The notes: a model not told the origin generated them from the letters alone. A DNA stretch of 64,000 bases from Erigeron canadensis (GCF_010389155.1 NC_057766.1:42976463-43040462); one strand, 5' to 3'; shown: positions 13,433-24,653, counted from the stretch's first letter. Made by a program: numbers and translations.

Positions 13433-13645
13433 CTTTAAATCAAAGATGAAATCCATCCAAAGGTTAGTTGTCAAATTGAGTATAAGTGATTTTCAAGTTA
13501 AAGTAAAAAAAACGAGGAAGTGCATTGAGTTAGCCGGAAAATTATAAAGCATATGTTCACTTATCTGAATTTAACTAATTAACTAAATATAGTTGTCATT
13601 TCATTTATTCGACTATGTGATATACTGATATGTATAGTATTAGAT

Positions 13646-14905
13646 AAGTGTAGTCACAAATAATGAAATTTGTTCATGTTTATCTACAAAATTATAAGTT
13701 TGTTGTATCTAAAATGAAACAAATAGGACTATGATATGTGACCACCCTCTCTAATCCGTGTCCATTTGTTCATGTTTATGTACAAAATTATAAGTTTGTT
13801 CATGTTTACTTCTTAACATCGTCTTTATGTTTGTTCCTCGTTAATAATTCATCAGATTTAGACATATATTTATTTGCTTGAGTACAAATGGAGATGAAAT
13901 TTTTGAAAACTCAATGAGGATATCGAGTCGATATATACTTAATTGGCAAACTGTTATTATTGTTTCTAAGCATAATTATTACCTTGTGTATTATTGATGA
14001 GTAAGATATATTGTTTCCAATCTTGTTTGATTACAATTGATCAATTAAAGATATATTGTTTCCTTGAGTACCATGCGTGAGTTATGTATAGGAAAATAGT
14101 CCTATGAATACCATGTCAAACATCACAATACACTATATCATATCATCCCTCTCCATCTCTCTTATGTACTGATATCATGACTAATCCAAGACACAAAGAG
14201 GCAACCATCAAGAGGAGCAAAGTAGCAAACAAAATAACGCTAAGGCGGCTAACTAACCAAGCAGGGCACCAGCAATGTGTGCCTGAAGCTAGTGAATGTG
14301 GCGTCACTGCCAAGTGCAAGTGGTGGCGGCGGTGACAATATGACGACCTACCAAACCAAGCAGGGCACCAACAATGTGTGCGTGAATCTAGTGAAAGTGG
14401 CGTTTTCGTCGTCGCCACCTGACGATTATTTTTAAAAGTGCAGGTGGTAGCAGCAATGACAAAAAGTAGCCGCAAGGTTTTAATAAACTTGTTTTTCTTT
14501 TAAGTACATCAATTTTCTGTCCACTAATTCCATATAATAATACTTGATTATTGTTTGTTATGAAGTAATTTCCCAAATTATGGCTCGCACAAATATACAC
14601 TTTTTAGTCGCTAGTTTTTTTTCAGGAAGAAGATAAACCATATTTGTTTTTACACCCCTCATGACGGTAACAAGTTTCAGGTTTTACATTTAACTTTGAA
14701 AAATATAACATTCAAAATTCAATTCCTTTAATCTACACAACTACATATGTTTTGTAATATTGGTATATTTTTTTTCTAATAATGCCACATTTAAACATCT
14801 TAAAATCTCAATAATAATGGCTTAAAAAAACAATATGCAAATAAGATATCCAAAAACTCAATGACGTATAATCGAATAAAAAGTGTATAAAATTATGAAA
14901 ATGGT
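13646..14905 (+). repeat. Left arm of large inverted repeat
   Basis: This segment reappears in reverse complement at about 16940-17884 plus 19416-20011. Matches span the outer GTGTAGTCACAAAT, a long AT-rich flank, the small-gene region and the inner AAAAACTCAATGA...ATCGAATAAAAA. The arms differ by substitutions and indels; the right arm has about 240 bp extra near 17290-17530. The duplication is therefore not recent. The spacer holds a solo LTR and a SINE. Confidence 0.85.
14177..14469 (+). pseudogene. Degenerate small-gene copy, left arm
   Basis: Unrecognised. The copy begins MTNPRHKEATIKRSK and realigns after an indel to a segment with NVCLKLVNVA, a Gly/Ser run and NNVCVNLVKVA. It matches the minus-strand copy at 17661-19479. 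About 8 extra bases near 14225-14240 shift the frame, and a second shift precedes the 3' end, so no continuous protein remains. The TATA motif that is intact in the other arm reads CCTATGAATACC here (about 14101-14112), which suggests promoter decay as well. Which strand is coding is inferred from frame conservation between the arms. Confidence 0.5.
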
Positions 14906-15159
14906 TATCTAATTTGTGCCAAATGTCAAAAAAGATGTGATAAGCCTCAAATTGTACACGTTTTCCTACACCGAATTGGACGTTTTGTACTAGTTTTATA
15001 GCCGTTTATACTTGTTTTGTGGTGCGTTATGGTATTTGATAGTGGTTTCAGGCCTACAGCAGGTATATTACTCCCAAATGGTAGAAAATGGCTCAGAAGT
15101 GGTCCATATGCAATAACGGAAGAAGAACGAAGCTGAAACGGCAACTCCCGGCAAGACCT

Positions 15160-15385
15160 CGCGGCGCGAGGAGGGAATCTAGCGGCGCGATTTGAGGAAT
15201 TTCAAGTCAGAACTTTTTACTGAAGTGAATAGCGGCGCGAGGAGGTTCTTTCGCGGCGCGAGCCAGGCTATTCAATCCAGTAGCGGCGCGACCGGAGACA
15301 GTAGCGGCACGATTTTTCTATTTTTCGGATAGAAATGCTCAAGAACACCTCTAGCGGCGCGACCCGAGTTCCTAGCGGCGCGAGA
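15160..15385 (+). repeat. CpG-rich decamer array in solo LTR
   Basis: Eight copies of AGCGGCGCGA or a close variant (CGCGGCGCGA, AGCGGCACGA) are interspersed, not head-to-tail, with spacers of roughly 10-55 bp. They stand out sharply from the AT-rich surroundings and end about 35 bp before the LTR TATA box, a position typical of U3 promoter elements. A protein-binding or silencing function is inference. Confidence 0.8.
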
Positions 15386-15419
15386 TCTATCTGACATCAC
15401 CATTTTCTCTCTCCTGGGG

Positions 15420-15427
15420 TATAAATA
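15420..15427 (+). promoter_or_regulatory. TATA box of solo LTR
   Basis: TATAAATA in GGGGTATAAATACC, placed after the decamer array as expected for the U3/R boundary of an LTR. Confidence 0.7.
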
Positions 15428-16554
15428 CCATCCACCACTCCACCCAAACCCTAGTCTTGGACATTTTAGCTCACACACTTATACTTCAGCCGTTTTTCCA
15501 AGGTTTTCAAGAGTTTTTCACTACTCCAACATCATTTGAAGACTTGAAGATTAATTTTAGCTATTGTTACTTATTGTAGCTTGATTGTAACTTCGGTTTG
15601 GATTTGTTCTCTATATTGGGTACATTATGTCTTCCTTTCTACTTCAATCTTTAGCTTTTAATATTATGAGTAGCTAAATTCTTATACATCTATGAAGATG
15701 AAGTGAAACAATTAGTTATGGTTGCATAGTATTTTGAATTCAAGTTGGTTTTACTTAACATTTTGTCAAGATCTTAATGAAGTGATTTCTTCTACTTAAA
15801 TTTGTGTTCTTGGTGATATTTGTGTTCTTCAATAGTGGTACTAGTTGAATGCAAGTATTATTTTAGTTGTTTGTCTATGAACAACCTTTGCTAGGTCATG
15901 GTATGATAGTAAAGAATATAAGTTTAATAGAAATCACTTTGTTAAGTGAATTTAACGGTTGGTGGTACCACGTTTCTTTCACAAAGATAAAATTGTTATT
16001 CAGATAATCAAACAAACTAGTTAGTTCAAAGAATTGTAATAGGGTTGGTGGTACCACTTGTTGCAAGAAATTGGGTTGATTAGGTGATTGAGTGAACTTT
16101 ACAAACGTTGTGCACCCGTTTGTGTTTTGAACTTGTCACGATTATTGTCACCAACATTATTGAATTTTGAGCTTAAACCATATGCAACCTAAACTTCATG
16201 TGTAGCGGATTCGACATAGATGGCTTTTTAATTATTTGTTACAACTCAAACTATTTTCGCATACTCTCGATTGACACCAGTTGAGTATTTCATTTATTTT
16301 ACTTGTCGATTAATTAGCTTTCTGAAACGCAAAGTGACAACTCGGTCACAAGCCAAACTTTCTCTTGATTTACATTTTTACAACCTTAAGTACAACATTC
16401 AGTCCTTGTGTTCGATCCTGGTCTTACCAATTAACTATATTACATACGAACAGGTACACTGCCCGTAAGTGTGTGGTAGTCAGTAAGCGGTAGATCTTGT
16501 TATAAATTATTGAACTCGATTTCACACATCAAGATGTTTAACAGATACTTTTTT

Positions 16555-16750
16555 TGAACATTCAGTCCGGATACGACATCATAAAAACTCCACTGGTGAA
16601 GTCTTGCACGTACCCTAAACAACAAGATGTTGATCACGGATCGTTACAAGTATCCGTAGGAAAAACCCTAAGGCCTGCCATCCTTAAGGATCAAACTCAA
16701 GACCTTGAGTAAAACTGAGAGTTACCTTGACCAACTGGGCTGACCATCAT
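16555..16750 (-). mobile_element. Putative tRNA-derived SINE
   Basis: On the minus strand an A-box-like GGTCAGCCCAGTTGGTCAAGG is followed by a B-box-like GAGTTTGATCC. The body ends in an A run next to the solo-LTR duplication. The order and spacing of RNA polymerase III boxes fit a tRNA-derived SINE. Target duplications were not identified. Confidence 0.5.
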
Positions 16751-16939
16751 ATATATAATTAATTTAAAGATATATTATGCAATCTCATCAAATATACATA
16801 ATAATAACAATAACAATAATAATGGTTGTGACTTTTTTTAACTCTATAATTGCATTCTTGAATTTATATTATATATACCATTTTTCATATACAATGTAAC
16901 AGATTTACTAGTTATGAAAATTTGTTATGAAAGTTTTTG

Positions 16940-17884
16940 AATTTATATTATATATACCATTTTTTATTCGATACATCATTGAGTTTTTGGATATCTTATT
17001 TGCATATTGTTTTTTAAAACCATTATTATTGAGATTTTAAGATGTTTAAATGTGACATTATTAGAAAAACAAGATACCAATATTAATTATCAGAATGTAG
17101 AATGCTATATTCTCTTACCAAAATATTACAAACCATATGTAGTTTTGTAGATAAAGGAATTGAATTTTTAATGTTATATTTTTCAAAGTTAAACGTAAAA
17201 CCTGAAACTTGTTAGTTGTTACAGTCATGAGGGGTGTAAAAACAAATATAGTTTATCTTCTTCCTAAAAAAAGTTGGCAACTAAAAAGTGTATATCTGTG
17301 CCAAGCCAATTTCCAGTTTGAGAATTCCGTCATTCCCTATACAAGCATCTAAAAACAGTATCTCCATCTAAGATCATCATCTCTAGAAGCTAGTTGTTTA
17401 AGCAAATCTAGGTATGCAGTAGCACAATAAACTATCCTTTTTCATCTGTTTATGTCTTTCCATTTTTTGATTCTTACACAATCGTTATAAGACGCTAGTT
17501 TTGAAACAACCATAAATCTATCCATAAAATGAAAAAGACGCATATTTAATTTGGGAAATTCCTCGATAACAAACGATAATCAAGTATTATTATATGAAAT
17601 CAGTGGACAGAAATTTGAATTACATAAAAGAAAAACAAGTTTATTAAAACTTTGCGGCTACTATTTGTCGTTGCCGCAACCACCTGCACTATTAGAATCA
17701 CTGGCAGGTGGCGGTGGCGGTGGCGGCGACGCCACTTTCACTAGATTCATGCACACATTGTTGGTGTCGTGCTTGGTTTGGTTGGCCGTCGTATTGTCAC
17801 CGCCGCCACCACTTGCACTTGGCGGTGGCGCCACATTCACTAGCTTTAGACACACGTTGCTGGTGCCCTGCTTGGTTAGCTTGG
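16940..17884 (-). repeat. Right arm of large inverted repeat, inner part
   Basis: Reverse complement of the left arm at 13646-14905, from its inner end (ATTATTGAGATTTTAAGATG) through the small-gene region. About 240 bp at 17290-17530 have no counterpart on the left. The arm is interrupted at 17885 by a solo LTR and resumes at 19416. Confidence 0.85.
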
Positions 17885-19410
17885 TGATGCGTGTTGTTTT
17901 TATTCTTGTCTTTAAATTTATGTTGAACAAGTAACTATCTAACCTAAACACACGTAACGAGCAAAGAACCCGGTCAGTGTAATATATCCTAGTGGTAAGT
18001 TACTGGATCGTTCGCAGGGACGCTTTGCATAACCTAATCTAGTAGTATGTGTAATTCTAGTTTGTTTTGCGGGTTTGTCACTAACTCCTAATAAACTAAT
18101 ACTTTTAACAGTAAAATAAAAATCTAGCCGCAACGGCTTTTCAGCGAGAGGCTAACCTGAAAATATTTGAGAAAAAGCTAATAACAGTAATTAAATTAAA
18201 ATACTTGTTTAGCATCTCCGCTCTCATGTTACGACCAAATACTGTCCAACTAGTTTGCTAGTCTGTTGGAAACTTCATTATGGCTCAGATTCTCATTAGA
18301 TTCACTTTGCCTAATTAGTAGTGTTGTCGCTAGACTCGCACTACCCTATAAACAAATTCTCGCTAGATTCATTGTTTAAGCATTAATGACCTAAAGTTTG
18401 TGTTACTAATTCATCTTTTAATTACCCAACCGTTAAGCCATGCCTAGATATTATTCCCCCGGTGACCACAGTGCTCGGTTACAAGACAAAGGATCGTGTC
18501 TGGCATTGTTAAGCTTTATATTCAATTCATCCTAGTTACTATGGTTCTGGATCCCTCGGTTACAAGTGAATCACTTTTTACTTCTAGTTATAGACCAACT
18601 AGTCGTTTTCTGTCCTAGCATATTAGTCCTAGTGTATGATCATAGACAACCATCAGAATTAAACTAATATGTTCAGATATAAAACCAATAGCAACATGAA
18701 TTACTAATAAACATGGATCTACGATAAACATTAAAACACACTCCAATAGAATCTAAACAAACACAGTAAAACAATAAGAGTCTACATGATCACATCGATC
18801 CAAACAAGTATTCCGCCTACTAGCCATTTTTAATGGAATAACAAAGTCTGAAAAGATGAAAGACATTGTTTGATGATAAAAGTAAATAAAAGATAAAATA
18901 TCTAGACCAAGAATGAAGATCGGAAGGTGTTAGAAGCTCCAAAACCTCCTTGGAATCTGCAAAGTCAATCTAGGGTTGTTGCTGGGCGACTAGGGCTGCT
19001 GAATCGGCTCTCTCTTAGGGTTTTGAGGGTTAGTTCGACTTATATAGATGCAAAAGTCGGTTTCTGATCTGGGTCGACCAGTGACGCTGGTGGGCTTACA
19101 AGTGGCGTTGGTCCTGGGCTAGCGGCGCTGGTTGATGGCCAGCGGCGCTGGCATGGAAGCCAGCGACGCTGGTGGCTGCTGTTCTTCTTCATGCGTCTTC
19201 GTTTGGCTCCCGAATCACTTCCTTGTGTCTTGTAACTTCATAAGCTTCCTTCTTGAGTCACTTGATGTCATTTACCCTCTCTCGCATCTTCCGTAAACCT
19301 GCATAAACACATCATTCATTAAGTACCAATAGTTCCCGAATAATAACTCATTTAAGCATAAAAATGAAGCCTTTCATTAAGGGTTTTTATCACAAAATGG
19401 ACGCTCATCA
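17885..19410 (-). mobile_element. Solo LTR with TSD CTTGG
   Basis: The 1,526-bp unit is bounded by a perfect 5-bp repeat CTTGG (17880-17884 and 19411-19415). Read on the minus strand it begins TGATGAGCGTCC and ends ACACGCATCA, so the ends are short inverted repeats TGATG/CATCA. A minus-strand TATATAAG-type box lies near 19040-19047. Upstream of it, 19081-19173 carries five copies of a GC-rich motif. The left arm of the inverted repeat shows the uninterrupted target. No internal genes remain. It resembles the LTR at 14938-16531 in layout but not in overall sequence. Confidence 0.88.
19081..19173 (-). repeat. GC-rich motif array in second solo LTR
   Basis: Five plus-strand copies approximate AGCGGCGCTGG (variants GTGACGCTGG, GTGGCGTTGG, AGCGACGCTGG). 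They are interspersed with unique spacers and sit just upstream, in LTR orientation, of the TATA-like box. The core AGCGGCGC is shared with the decamer of the other solo LTR. Confidence 0.7.
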
Positions 19411-19415
19411 CTTGG

Positions 19416-20011
19416 CCGCCTTAGCGTCACGCTGTTTGCTCCTCATGATGGTTGCATTTTTGTCTCTCGAATTAGTCATGATATCAATACGTAAGAGAGA
19501 TGGAGAGGGATGATATGATATCGTGTATTGTGGTGTGTGACATTGTATTTATAGGACTACTTTCCCACACATAACTCACGCATGATACTCTCAGGGAAAC
19601 AATATATCTTTAATTGACCGATTGTAATCAAACAAGATTGGAAACAATATATCTTACTCATCCATAATACAAAAGGTAATAATTATGCTTAGAAACAATA
19701 TTAATAGTTTACCAATTAAGTATATATCGACTCTGTATCCCCATTGAGTTTCCAAAAAATTCATCTCCATTTGTACTCAGGCAAATAAATATATGTCTAT
19801 ATCTCATAAATTACCAATGAGGAACAAACATAAAGATGATGTTAAGAAGTAAACATGAACAAACTTATAATTTTGTACATAAACATGAACAAATGGACAC
19901 GGATTAGAGAGGGTGGTCACATATCATAGTCCTATTTGTTTCATTTTAGCTACAACAAACTTATAATTTTATACATAAACATGAACAAATTCCACTATTT
20001 GTGACTACACT
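19416..20011 (-). repeat. Right arm of large inverted repeat, outer part
   Basis: Continuation of the right arm past the solo LTR. It matches 13646-14215 in reverse complement, including the TATA-containing upstream region and the outer AAACATGAACAAATGGACAC segment. Homology stops exactly at 20011, where a different LTR begins. Confidence 0.85.
19546..19553 (-). promoter_or_regulatory. Putative TATA box of the split small gene
   Basis: CCTATAAATACAATG on the minus strand, 67 bp upstream of the proposed ATG at 19479. The equivalent site in the left arm is mutated to TATGAATA. Confidence 0.5.
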
Positions 20012-21395
20012 TGTAACACCCCAACTAGGCGGAATCATGTGGGTTACATACTAAGCACAACACGAGATAGAAATTAAGTAAAGACAAGTCTAAATGCAAT
20101 GCAAGGATTAGACAATCCATATAAATCATTCAATTACAAATACCGGATCAAGAATAATGCATAAGGAGCACGCCCATCAAACGGTTACAAAATATTAGTT
20201 CAAAAGATGGTAAATGATCCTAACTATAATCCATAAGCGGGAACTATGAATCACGGATCCAAGAATAGTCCAAGTCCAATCCTAGCATGCAACAAATCTA
20301 TCAATTATCCAACGCGTCTCTGGTTAACCCGTTCATCTGAAAAGTGTACTAAAGCGTGTCAAAATAAAGTTGGTGACTTTGTAGGTTTAAGTAATGAAAA
20401 TCAAGTGTCGGGATATCAACCGTTATCAATAAGTGAGGATTAGAATACCTAATCACCTAAAATTCAATACAATAAACGTCACGTCACAATAATCGTTAAT
20501 ATATATCTATATATGTATGTGTATATATATATGTCATAATATGGGCTCAAAAACCATTATCCCGAGTATGATCATGCCAGGTGTGGATTCGTCAATCCAC
20601 CGTCACGTTAATACATAATAATATAACATACGTTATACGTCATAAGTATAACATTGTCATAAAGTGGTCATGATCATACCGGGTGTGGATTCGTCAATCC
20701 ACCGTCACGTCATTCCATAAATACATTATATGTCATGTGTCGCATATAAACGTCAAATAACACATATCACAAGCAAACGATTAGATAACTAAGTCTCATC
20801 TCATATCATAAACAATTATATCAATCGACAAGTGTTTAAATGACAAGTACACTTTTCACCCCAAAATAGAATAAACGTAGGGGCTACGAGACTCACCTTG
20901 ATCGGCAATGAGAAGTTGAGAATGAGCTATAATTGATTTATCAACGTCTAGAGGTCGCGACGAGTCCAAAACCTATCATTACGTTTATTTTTCATATTAA
21001 TATTATATTTTACTTTTCTTAACTTCACAAATGGAAACCTTAAATGGACTCTTGACTTTAAGTGCTTCATTCGACTCATACAAGTCACCTTAAAAGTCAA
21101 GGAAAGATTCAATGGAAAGCTTAGTTAGATCCTAGGGTCACAACAAAGAAGCTAGGAAGTAAAACTGGAAAATAATTTAACCAAACCGTCGTCCAGCACG
21201 CTGCTGTCCATCGTCTCACACACTGGGAAAAACTTAACCACCGTCTCATACAGTGCTAGGTTGCATCTTGGACGGTCAGCCAAGGGTTTGCAGAGCGCCT
21301 GACACGGTGAGGGTGGATGTCTGGCACGCTTCATTGGCGTCAGAGACACTGACAGCCACAGTGGCTCACAAAGTGAAGTTTTACCGTTTTGTTTA
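20012..21395 (+). mobile_element. Truncated LTR-like element beginning TGTAACACCCC
   Basis: Starts abruptly inside the inverted-repeat arm with TGTAACACCCC, a start seen in many plant LTRs. It holds two direct copies of GGTGTGGATTCGTCAATCC (20583 and 20683 regions). No downstream TATA box, CA end or target duplication is found before Copia sequence begins near 21396, so the 3' part appears lost. The identification as an LTR is inference from the start and context. Confidence 0.5.
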
Positions 21396-22635
21396 GTGTT
21401 TCGGTAAAACTTGAGAATCACATCGCCTCCGCCCTAGATCTCGGCAGTAGCAACATTTCCCATATACAACTTATCTTCACCGGATGTTTCTTTCAAAGTA
21501 TGAAACATAATCTTATCCGGACACACATGACGGGTTGCACCCGTATCAACCCACCATCCTTTGATCCCGTCGGTGGTAAGATTAACCTCTTCCAACTTAG
21601 CAGTGAGATCAGAAATCATAGCAACAAGAGGCATGTCATCATCGACTATGTTTGCCCTTTCTTTCATTGGATTCTTACATTGATCAGCTCGGTGACCAGA
21701 TTCACCGCAATTATAACACTTCCCTTTGAACATAGCAACTTTCTTCTTCACACCACCACTTTTAGGACTCAAATCCACCCTTTTTCCTTTGTTTTTCTTG
21801 TCAGGACGCTTCCCTTTACCCTTGAAATTACATTTTCATTTAGAACTTTGGCCATGTTCAACAAAGTTAGCCTTAGCAAGTCCTTCAACATGACCACCAT
21901 TTTGAGCAACTCTATTGTCTTCTTCAATTCGAAGACGAACAACGAGTTCTTCAACGGTCATTTGCTTTCGTTTATGTTTAAGGTAATTTTTGAAATCCAA
22001 CCAATTTGGGGGCAACTTTTCAATTATGGAAGCAAGTTGAAATGTTTCACCAAGAACCATTCCTTCTGATAAGATTTCACTGATTATACTTTGCAATTCT
22101 TCAACCTGTGCCATAACAGTTTTAGAGTCTACCATTTTAAACTCTAAAAATCTTGCAACTATGAACTTTTTAGTTCCGACATCTTCGGTTTTGTATTTCT
22201 TCTGCAAAGACTCCCTAATTCTTTGGCAGTCGTTATTTTGCAATATACATTATACAGTGAATCAACAAGGCCATTCAACACATAGTTTCGGCATAGATAT
22301 TTGAAATGCTTCCAAGCATCAACAACACTTACTGATTGAACATCAATAGAACCTTCAGGAATTTGAGGTGTTGTTTAAGTTAAGAATCTCGTAAGATTCA
22401 GAGTGGTCAAATAGAACAACATCTTTTGTTGCCACGTGTTGAAGTTGTTACCAGAAAATTTTTCTGGTTTTTCACAGTGGTTGACCATAGTTTGGGTAGC
22501 TTGGGTACCTACCAAAGGTCTCATGCTTGTAGAGACAGTATGTCCCTACAGATTGAGAAACAGAAGCACCCATAGTGTTGGTGGTGGTAGAAGCAGAAGT
22601 TTCATTAGTAGAGAAGTCCATATCAGTAGCCATTT
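21396..22635 (-). pseudogene. Broken Ty1/Copia gag-protease
   Basis: On the minus strand the start MATDMDFSTNETSAS lies at 22635. A Copia gag core follows (KPEKFSGNNFNTWQQKM, LTRFL), then a gag domain with IIEKLPPNW and MTVEELVVRL. A zinc knuckle CYNCGESGHRADQC and the start of the aspartic protease with DTGATRHVC complete the recognisable part. In life gag packages element RNA and the protease cuts the polyprotein. Breaks seen are a stop after NYGQPL, a 1-base loss near 22215 that shifts frame at ITTAKEL, and a stop after GNVATAEI at 21432. Homology ends near 21396, so integrase, reverse transcriptase and RNase H are absent. It is a dead 5' fragment. Confidence 0.9.
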
Positions 22636-22804
22636 CTAAAAATGAACAAAGAAAGTTTTACTAAAAAACTTGCATTTACAGAGATACAAAAGATAAACTA
22701 AAGAAACTACTTTACATAAAAGTAAAAGATAACAAAAGTTTTAAGAAAACAGTTTTGTAATTTGAATTAATAGAATGGTGAAGAAGCAAAATCAGTTTTA
22801 AGAT

Positions 22805-23597
22805 TGTAGGAACACCATTCAATAAAAGAACATTTTATTGATAATCAAACTCGAATTACAACAAGATTACAATCAAATTTAACTATTAATTAATCAATAC
22901 AAGAAAGTTAAAGAAACAGAAACATATACAGAAAAGAAGAAGGCAAAACGGGCTGAAGATATGGTTAAACCAAGGTCCCTTAAAACTGATTTCGGGCCAC
23001 TTAAATGAACCCGTAAGTTTCCCAGGGTACAATAGCCAAAGCAAATTGTACTGCCGGAATAAACCACAACCCAAAATTTACCTTCAAGAATAGCAAAAAG
23101 ATTAGAGAAAGAGTTGTGTTGACGATCCAAGATGAGTGTTGGTGTCATTGTTGTTATTCTGATAAAAACAAAACATATCTCTATATCTGATTTTAAGTGC
23201 GAAACACTTGTTAACCTTAGAACATCTTAAGAAGAGGTGTCACTTGCTGAACTAAAGCAAGTGTAACACCTGGAACAAATGAACCCACTTAAGCCATAAC
23301 AACTAACACTTGAGCCATACTGAGCCACTTAGCCATAAAAGTGCACCACTAAAATGCCTCATTGCCAACAACCCCGGTCTCGGGCGCGTCGGTTGCTTTG
23401 CACCCTCCTCGCTCACTTGGGGTGTAGCCCCTTATAAGGAATTATAATTCTTCTAACACTCCTCCTTATAAACACACTTAATGTTTATACCTCTTCCAAT
23501 GTGGGATAAACTCACATTAGTTAAACACTCTTTCAACTCCTTTTAACATATCTATAAACTTGAATATTTTATGTCTTAAACATAAAATTTTCTAACA
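22805..23597 (-). mobile_element. Probable 5' LTR of the Copia fragment
   Basis: Read on the minus strand it starts TGTTAGAAAATTTTATG and runs about 790 bp to ...GTTCCTACA, about 170 bp upstream of the gag start. A poly(A)-signal-like AATAAAA lies near its end. The start and place fit a Copia LTR. The usual initiator-Met primer-binding site is not evident, so the 3' boundary is approximate. The matching downstream LTR is absent. Confidence 0.65.
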
Positions 23598-24653
23598 CTA
23601 TTGTGGTTTCACCCCATTGTTAGTATTCATTGTTTACTAATTTCTCTTTTTTATGATCTTGTCCCATTGACAACATTATTATCAACGGAAAAATCCTCAA
23701 ACCTTATTCATTTAATGTTATTAGGTATGAACAACGTACAATGAAACATTAAAAAGACTATCTTTATTCAAAGGATACATACTAGGTTAAAATGTCAAAT
23801 AATGCAACTGTACAACTTTCGGCGCCATATATAGATCAGTGGATAAGGAAGACAACTTTAATTTCATGTACAGTACTTCCTAACCAACTTTATAGATTTT
23901 TCGTTAGTTATTAAACTAGAAATTTATAGTACTTTGCAAAAGGCTTGTTCTAGTTTCCCCTCTAGCTAGTTTCCTTGATGAAACATTTTTGGCGAAGTTT
24001 AGTCTAATTATTATATATAGATGGTCCCTTGAATTATTTCAAAAACTTTTTCTAATAATTAACAAAAAAGTTAAAGATGCGACCTCAATGGTGTCAACTT
24101 GCATGCTTGGTCTACCCTTTTGGAGGAAATCGACATATGCTCAAATGTGAATTCATTTAGTGGGAACTAGGAACATGTAGTATATTCATACTATCATTGG
24201 AACTATGACCTGGAATGGGTACAGTACAGTTCTTAATAATGGGCTTGTTGGTACACACATACAAATGTCGATCAATTACAAATTAGTCCGTGAAGCTAGG
24301 GCCGGTTGGTAAAGGTAAATTTTAGATTTGAATAAGATGCTTCTAGTTTTCACTTTTTTATAAAAAACAATTTGGTTGTATTAGCTTATACTAGCTCTCA
24401 TTGCTTTCCCATTAACAAGAATGATGACAGAGGAAATAGAATCACATGATAAGGTATTTTATGATCACATCTCATTTTGTTGTCTTTATATACCAATGAT
24501 TTTTGACAACTAATTCACGTGAAGGACAGTATTCTACTATTTTGTAGTACTCCCTTTTTTTTTTTTATGTAACTCTTTATATTTTCTCTTTTTATAGTTA
24601 GAAAACTACACAAACCACACACCTATCCACAAGAGCTAGCTAGCTTAGGCAAA
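23598..24653. other. Upstream region of the first PMEI-type gene
   Basis: No gene is seen. The last 150 bp contain T-rich stretches and a weak TATA-like CTTTATATTTT near 24575-24584, a plausible core promoter for the gene starting at 24654. Confidence 0.4.

Larger units (their letters stand above)
14938..16531 (+). mobile_element. Solo LTR with TATA box, TSD AGATG
   Basis: The 1,594-bp unit begins TGATAAGCCTC and ends CACACATCA. It is bounded by a perfect 5-bp direct repeat AGATG at 14933-14937 and 16532-16536, the signature of LTR-retrotransposon integration. No internal coding region is present, so it is a solo LTR left by LTR-LTR recombination. A TATA box sits at 15420-15427 and fixes the orientation as plus. 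Upstream of it, 15160-15385 holds eight copies of a CpG-rich decamer. Size and style suggest a Ty3/Gypsy-type element, but no internal domain supports a lineage. Confidence 0.85.
17661..19479 (-). pseudogene. Unrecognised small gene, split by a solo LTR
   Basis: Unrecognised. Reading minus strand from the ATG at 19479-19477, 23 codons start MTNSRDKNATIMRSK and reach the LTR target site. Past the 1.5-kb insertion, 219 nt (17879-17661) continue in the same frame to a stop, about 95 codons in all. Visible features are a basic start and two diverged repeats (NVCLKLVNVA and NNVCMNLVKVA), each followed by a Pro/Ser or Gly/Ser stretch. The end is Gly/Asn-rich with one Cys. No signal peptide is seen. 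A TATAAATA lies 67 bp upstream of the ATG. The inverted left-arm copy is frameshifted. It was apparently a small expressed gene until disrupted; short length and low complexity mean chance coding cannot be excluded. Confidence 0.45.

Noticed and set aside
17551..17934. Plus-strand frame with a glycine run in the inverted-repeat arm
   Set aside because: It is antisense to the small-gene frame, reads into the inserted LTR and is not kept in the other arm.
20569..20709. Regularly spaced repeats suggesting an array
   Set aside because: Only two copies of GGTGTGGATTCGTCAATCC exist, inside an LTR-like element; a CRISPR array is not expected in plant nuclear DNA and nothing else fits one.
21389..22069. 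226-codon plus-strand open frame
   Set aside because: It is antisense to the Copia gag region, whose minus-strand translation has a zinc knuckle and protease motif; the plus frame has none.
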